7,862 bases of DNA from RGIG3701 sp017403345 (GTDB lineage Bacteria; Planctomycetota; Planctomycetia; Pirellulales; Thermoguttaceae), in contig JAFQOH010000212.1 in NCBI GenBank assembly GCA_017403345.1, positions 1-7,862 on the forward strand, in the 5' to 3' direction. The notes under the pieces are model-generated. The model saw only the letters and a list, made by a program, of their open reading frames with translations, was not told the origin of the DNA and did no database searches. Positions within the stretch are counted from its first letter, which is position 1; each line of letters opens with the position of its first letter. The translations under genes and the position numbers were made by a program. This document shows positions 5,768-7,862 of the stretch, piece after piece.

Positions 5768-6976
5768 ATGAGCTGGTTTGGAATTGAAGGGCACGACGAG
5801 ATCGTGCGGCGTTTTCAGTGTGCGATCGCGCAGGGACGCATCGCGTCCACGTTTCTCTTTCTTGGTCCGTCGGGGATCGGGAAGCGAATGTTTGCGGAAC
5901 GTCTCGCCATGACGCTTCAATGCGAAAAGAACGCCCCGCGCCTGATGGAACCGTGCGGGAAATGCATGTCGTGCAGGCAGGCAATGGCTCATGAGCACCC
6001 GGACATTCTGTACGTCTCGAAACCGGAGGACCGCGCGTTCATTCCGATCGATCTTTTTATTGGGCCGAAAGATGCACGGCGGCAAATGGGACTTTGCAGC
6101 GAACTGGCCAAAAAACCGGTTTACGAGAAACGTAAGATCGCCATCATTGACGATGCAGACTACTTCAATCTTGAGGGAGCGAACGCGATGCTCAAAACGC
6201 TGGAAGAACCTCCGAAAAACGCGATCCTCATCCTCATCGGTACCAGTGCGGCACGTCAGCTTCCTACGATACGCTCACGATGCCAGATCCTCCGTTTCTC
6301 GCCGCTGGACACCGTCGTCGTGGAATCTCTCCTCCGTCAGAAACGTGCCGAACAGCTCGCGCTTGCCGAATCCGCGGCTGAGGCGGTCTCTACGCGAAAA
6401 GGAACGAAACGGACTGCCAAAACGGGAGTTAAAACCGAATCGGCCGACATTATTTGCGAGGAACTCATCCCGCAGATCGCAGCACATTCAAACGGCAGCA
6501 TCCAGGAAGCGCTCGCGCTCGCAGATCCAGCATTCTGGGAGTTTCGGAAACGTTTTCTGCAGATACTATCGGAAGGCATCCGAGAGAGAAACTCTATCGT
6601 CAGCGAGATAGAGCATTACATTGAATCGGCCGGTAAAGTTCCAGCACTGCGCCGCGCACGGCTCCGCGTCATGCTCGAAACCGCCGCGGACCTCTTTCGC
6701 AGACTCTCTTTTCGACTTTCAGGATCCTATCCTGCGGAAGGCGCAGCCGCGGAATACTGGCACGATCTGCTCGAGACCGCAGTTCAGACCTGGCCGCTCG
6801 ATGCCGAGGGCGCCGCCAATGCCGCACTGAAAACGGCAGACTATTTGGAACTCGTTCAGCGTAATGTCCACCAGCCCACACTTTTGGACGCCTGGATCGA
6901 TGAACTTCTGAGCATCCGAGCAGGAGATCCGGCAGCATTAACGTTTGCGCCATGGGGACTGAACCCCGATCCATGA
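5768..6976 (+). CDS. holB: DNA polymerase III clamp-loader subunit delta' (HolB-like AAA+ protein)
   Basis: Delta' is part of the DnaX/delta/delta' complex that opens and loads the beta sliding clamp on primed DNA. The protein has 402 residues when started at MSWFGIEGHDEIV. Landmarks: P-loop GPSGIGKR (33-40), a zinc-binding module with Cys52, 63, 66 and 69, Walker-B-like IIDDAD (126-131), LEEPP (145-149), and the SRC motif SRCQ (170-173) that supplies the arginine finger to a neighbouring subunit. An Ala/Lys/Thr-rich loop follows near residues 195-220, then a helical C-terminal region. The P-loop ends KR where active ATPases have K(T/S), as in other delta' proteins that do not hydrolyse ATP well. 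DnaX is the main alternative, but the length, the altered P-loop and the lack of a long tau-like tail favour delta'. The start at 5768 fits the family, whose N-terminus begins here. The in-frame ATG at 5720 would add 16 residues, and neither ATG has a strong ribosome site. Confidence 0.87.
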   Translation: MSWFGIEGHDEIVRRFQCAIAQGRIASTFLFLGPSGIGKRMFAERLAMTLQCEKNAPRLMEPCGKCMSCRQAMAHEHPDILYVSKPEDRAFIPIDLFIGPKDARRQMGLCSELAKKPVYEKRKIAIIDDADYFNLEGANAMLKTLEEPPKNAILILIGTSAARQLPTIRSRCQILRFSPLDTVVVESLLRQKRAEQLALAESAAEAVSTRKGTKRTAKTGVKTESADIICEELIPQIAAHSNGSIQEALALADPAFWEFRKRFLQILSEGIRERNSIVSEIEHYIESAGKVPALRRARLRVMLETAADLFRRLSFRLSGSYPAEGAAAEYWHDLLETAVQTWPLDAEGAANAALKTADYLELVQRNVHQPTLLDAWIDELLSIRAGDPAALTFAPWGLNPDP

Positions 6977-6997
6977 AAATTCAGGCTTTTTCCAAAA

Positions 6998-7013
6998 AAA
7001 TTTCGCGAAATTT
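6998..7013. repeat. 16-bp perfect palindrome after the holB-like gene
   Basis: AAATTTCGCGAAATTT reads the same on both strands and is flanked by partly complementary TTTTCC (6988-6993) and GGAAAA (7015-7020), with unpaired bases between. It lies 22 bases after the holB stop. On the plus strand no T-run follows the hairpin, so termination is doubtful; a protein-binding palindrome is an alternative. Confidence 0.5.
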
Positions 7014-7045
7014 GGGAAAATTTGAGAAAATGGCCCTGCCCCCCC

Positions 7046-7073
7046 TTGTGTAAAAATAGAATTTCGCTATAAT
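7046..7073 (+). promoter_or_regulatory. Predicted promoter of tRNA-Asp
   Basis: A consensus TATAAT (7068-7073) is preceded at 16 bp by a poor -35 TTGTGT (7046-7051), directly after a run of seven C. Transcription would start around 7080, only about 7 bases before the mature tRNA 5' end. Confidence 0.6.
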
Positions 7074-7086
7074 TCACGCATGAATT

Positions 7087-7160
7087 GGAGTCGTAGCGCA
7101 ATTGGTTAGCGCGTCGGCCTGTCACGCCGAAGGTTGCGGGTTCAAGTCCCGTCGACTTCG
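7087..7160 (+). tRNA. tRNA-Asp (anticodon GTC)
   Basis: All four arms fold. The acceptor stem GGAGTCG (7087-7093) pairs with CGACTTC (7153-7159) with one GU. The D arm is GCGC/GCGC (7096-7099, 7109-7112) around AATTGGTTA. The anticodon stem TCGGC/GCCGA (7114-7118, 7126-7130) holds the loop CTGTCAC with anticodon GTC at 7121-7123. The variable loop is AGGTT, and the T arm is GCGGG/CCCGT with loop TTCAAGT. The discriminator base is G7160, as usual for Asp. CCA is not encoded and must be added by the CCA-adding enzyme. The gene is monocistronic, with its own promoter and terminator. Confidence 0.97.
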
Positions 7161-7163
7161 CTC

Positions 7164-7199
7164 AAAAGCTCATGAATGGAAACGTTCATGAGCTTTTTT
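7164..7199 (+). terminator. Rho-independent terminator of tRNA-Asp
   Basis: GCTCATGAA (7168-7176) pairs perfectly with TTCATGAGC (7185-7193). The stem extends by AAAA/TTTT to 13 bp with an 8-base loop, and a run of six T (7194-7199) follows. It begins four bases after the tRNA discriminator. Confidence 0.94.
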
Positions 7200-7205
7200 G
7201 TTTTC

Positions 7206-7235
7206 TTGACTTTCTCTTTTCTATTCGTGTAGAAT
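7206..7235 (+). promoter_or_regulatory. Predicted promoter of the small orphan gene
   Basis: TTGACT (7206-7211) and TAGAAT (7230-7235) are 18 bp apart, each one base from consensus. The start would be near 7242, about 50 nt before the ATG at 7293. The box begins just after the tRNA terminator T-run, so this is an independent unit. Confidence 0.65.
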
Positions 7236-7277
7236 GAAATGGTCGGCGATCTGTTTTTCAGGGGTTTTTAAGCCAGG

Positions 7278-7284
7278 AAAGGAG
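7278..7284 (+). promoter_or_regulatory. Ribosome binding site of the orphan gene
   Basis: AAAGGAG sits 8 nt before the ATG at 7293, followed by an A-rich spacer as at clpB. It is the best Shine-Dalgarno site in the window and strongly supports translation of a gene that has no recognised family. Confidence 0.8.
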
Positions 7285-7292
7285 AAAAAGAA

Positions 7293-7613
7293 ATGAACGA
7301 CGAAAAAATGCTCAGCCCAAAAGAAGGTATTCCGCCGGAGGCGCAGTATTTTGGCGACACGCCGACGCTTCTGGCAGACAGCGAACCGCGCCCCATGCCT
7401 CCGCGTGCTGTACAGGACTCTCTTCACTCGCCGCGTTTGCCGCACTCGCCGTGTGATCCGGAAGCTCCGCTGGAAAATATCGAGAATGAAGTCTTTGGTA
7501 CTGTGCACGTACACGAGCAGTACTCGCAGGAATACTATGAGCGCGATTTCGACCCAAATCCGCGGATTTACGAAGATGGAGAGGAACCGTTCTTCCGCCA
7601 TGCCGGATCGTGA
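7293..7613 (+). CDS. Hypothetical acidic, proline-rich small protein (106 aa)
   Basis: I do not recognise this family. It has a clear promoter, an excellent AAAGGAG site and GC-rich codon use like its neighbours, so it is probably real. By count it contains 22 Asp/Glu against 8 Lys/Arg, 16 prolines and 5 histidines in 106 residues, with a single Cys54. There is no signal peptide, membrane segment or known motif. Residues 1-60 are Pro-rich and probably disordered. Residues 60-102 are acidic and aromatic (QEYYERDFDPNPRIYEDGEE), which might be a binding segment. The stop TGA (7611-7613) lies only 3 bases before the first unit of a tandem repeat array, so the C-terminus may have been reshaped by repeat insertion. 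A cytoplasmic protein or a lineage-specific adaptor is possible; no function is assigned. Confidence 0.72.
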   Translation: MNDEKMLSPKEGIPPEAQYFGDTPTLLADSEPRPMPPRAVQDSLHSPRLPHSPCDPEAPLENIENEVFGTVHVHEQYSQEYYERDFDPNPRIYEDGEEPFFRHAGS

Positions 7614-7616
7614 ACT

Positions 7617-7862
7617 GCGGCGGGCAGACTGCGCTTCCGCGCAAGGGCATGAACCCGTTCCCTTGGTCACTGTCGTGAAAAGATACGCAACCCCTCCCTT
7701 TTTAAGGGAGGCCGCGAGCCGCGGCGGGCAGACTGCGCTTCCGCGCAAGGGCATGAACCCGTTCCCGTTGGTCACTGTCGTGAAAAGATACGCAACCCCC
7801 TCCCTTTTAGGGAAGGCCGCGAGCCGCGGCGGGCAGACTGCGCTTCCGCGCAAGGGCATGAA
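7617..7862. repeat. Tandem array of 104/105-bp units, cut by the window end
   Basis: Units start with GCGGCGGGCAGACTGCGCTT at 7617, 7721 and 7826. The first is 104 bp, the second 105 bp and the third is cut after 37 bp. Units 1 and 2 are nearly identical, differing by one inserted G (in CCCGTTCCC-G-TTGG) and a few changes in the CCCCTCCC/AGGG stretch. Each full unit carries three small hairpins: TGCGC-TTCC-GCGCA (7630-7643 in unit 1), CCTCCCTT-TTT-AAGGGAGG (7693-7711, perfect in unit 1, broken by a mismatch in unit 2) and CCGCG-AGC-CGCGG across the unit junction (7712-7724). Unit lengths that are not a constant multiple of three argue against a protein repeat. The array is too long-period and spacer-free to be CRISPR. 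Confidence 0.9.

Noticed and set aside
7087..7200. tRNA-Asp 3' end as an integration (att) site for an island
   Set aside because: No duplicate of the tRNA 3' end and no integrase is present in the window. The downstream terminator and promoter look native.
7221..7859. Open frame of 212 codons (-) through the tandem array and the orphan gene
   Set aside because: Repeat periods of 104 and 105 change the frame between copies, there is no promoter or ribosome site, and it is antisense to a better-supported gene. Stop-free GC-rich repeats explain it.
7617..7862. CRISPR array
   Set aside because: Units of 104-105 bp are contiguous, with no variable spacers and no cas genes.

Overview
The window reads as ordinary bacterial chromosome. 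It runs from a 5'-truncated dnaK through clpB, a convergent formylglycine-generating-enzyme-family gene, a clamp-loader delta' (holB-like) gene and a tRNA-Asp, to a small orphan gene that abuts a tandem repeat array cut by the window end. Coding DNA is moderately GC-rich, while intergenic DNA is AT-rich. Shine-Dalgarno sites of the AAAGGAG/GGGAG type and sigma70-like promoters are easy to see. The lineage is an inference at moderate confidence: the PVC group, most likely Planctomycetota. It rests on three things: a 21-residue longer ClpB middle domain, a stand-alone FGE-family protein of a kind I associate with gut and rumen planctomycetes, and delta' and DnaK sequences that look planctomycetal. 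No marker in the window proves it.

Layout: 1-1335 dnaK 3' part (+), ending at a strong intrinsic terminator. 1386-1415 clpB promoter. 1490-4135 clpB (+). 4136-4703 is a 568-base gap with no credible gene, full of degenerate inverted repeats, including a possible ~416-bp MITE-like unit (4252-4667). 4704-5471 (or 5489) FGE-family gene (-), driven by a promoter at 5531-5559. 5490-5719 is a divergent control region with hairpins and back-to-back promoters. 5768 (or 5720)-6976 holB-like gene (+). 7046-7199 tRNA-Asp with its own promoter and terminator. 7206-7613 promoter and a 106-codon acidic, proline-rich hypothetical gene. 7617-7862 tandem 104/105-bp repeats that leave the window.

How the genes relate: DnaK and ClpB form the classic disaggregation team, in which DnaK recruits ClpB to aggregates through the ClpB middle domain. 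Here they are adjacent but separately transcribed, because a terminator and a new promoter lie between them. The remaining genes are single transcription units with no evident functional link.

I do not see a convincing new multi-gene system. The points most worth following are the repeat mosaic behind clpB, the tandem array at the right edge, the FGE-family protein lacking one of the two catalytic cysteines, and the orphan acidic protein with very clear expression signals.
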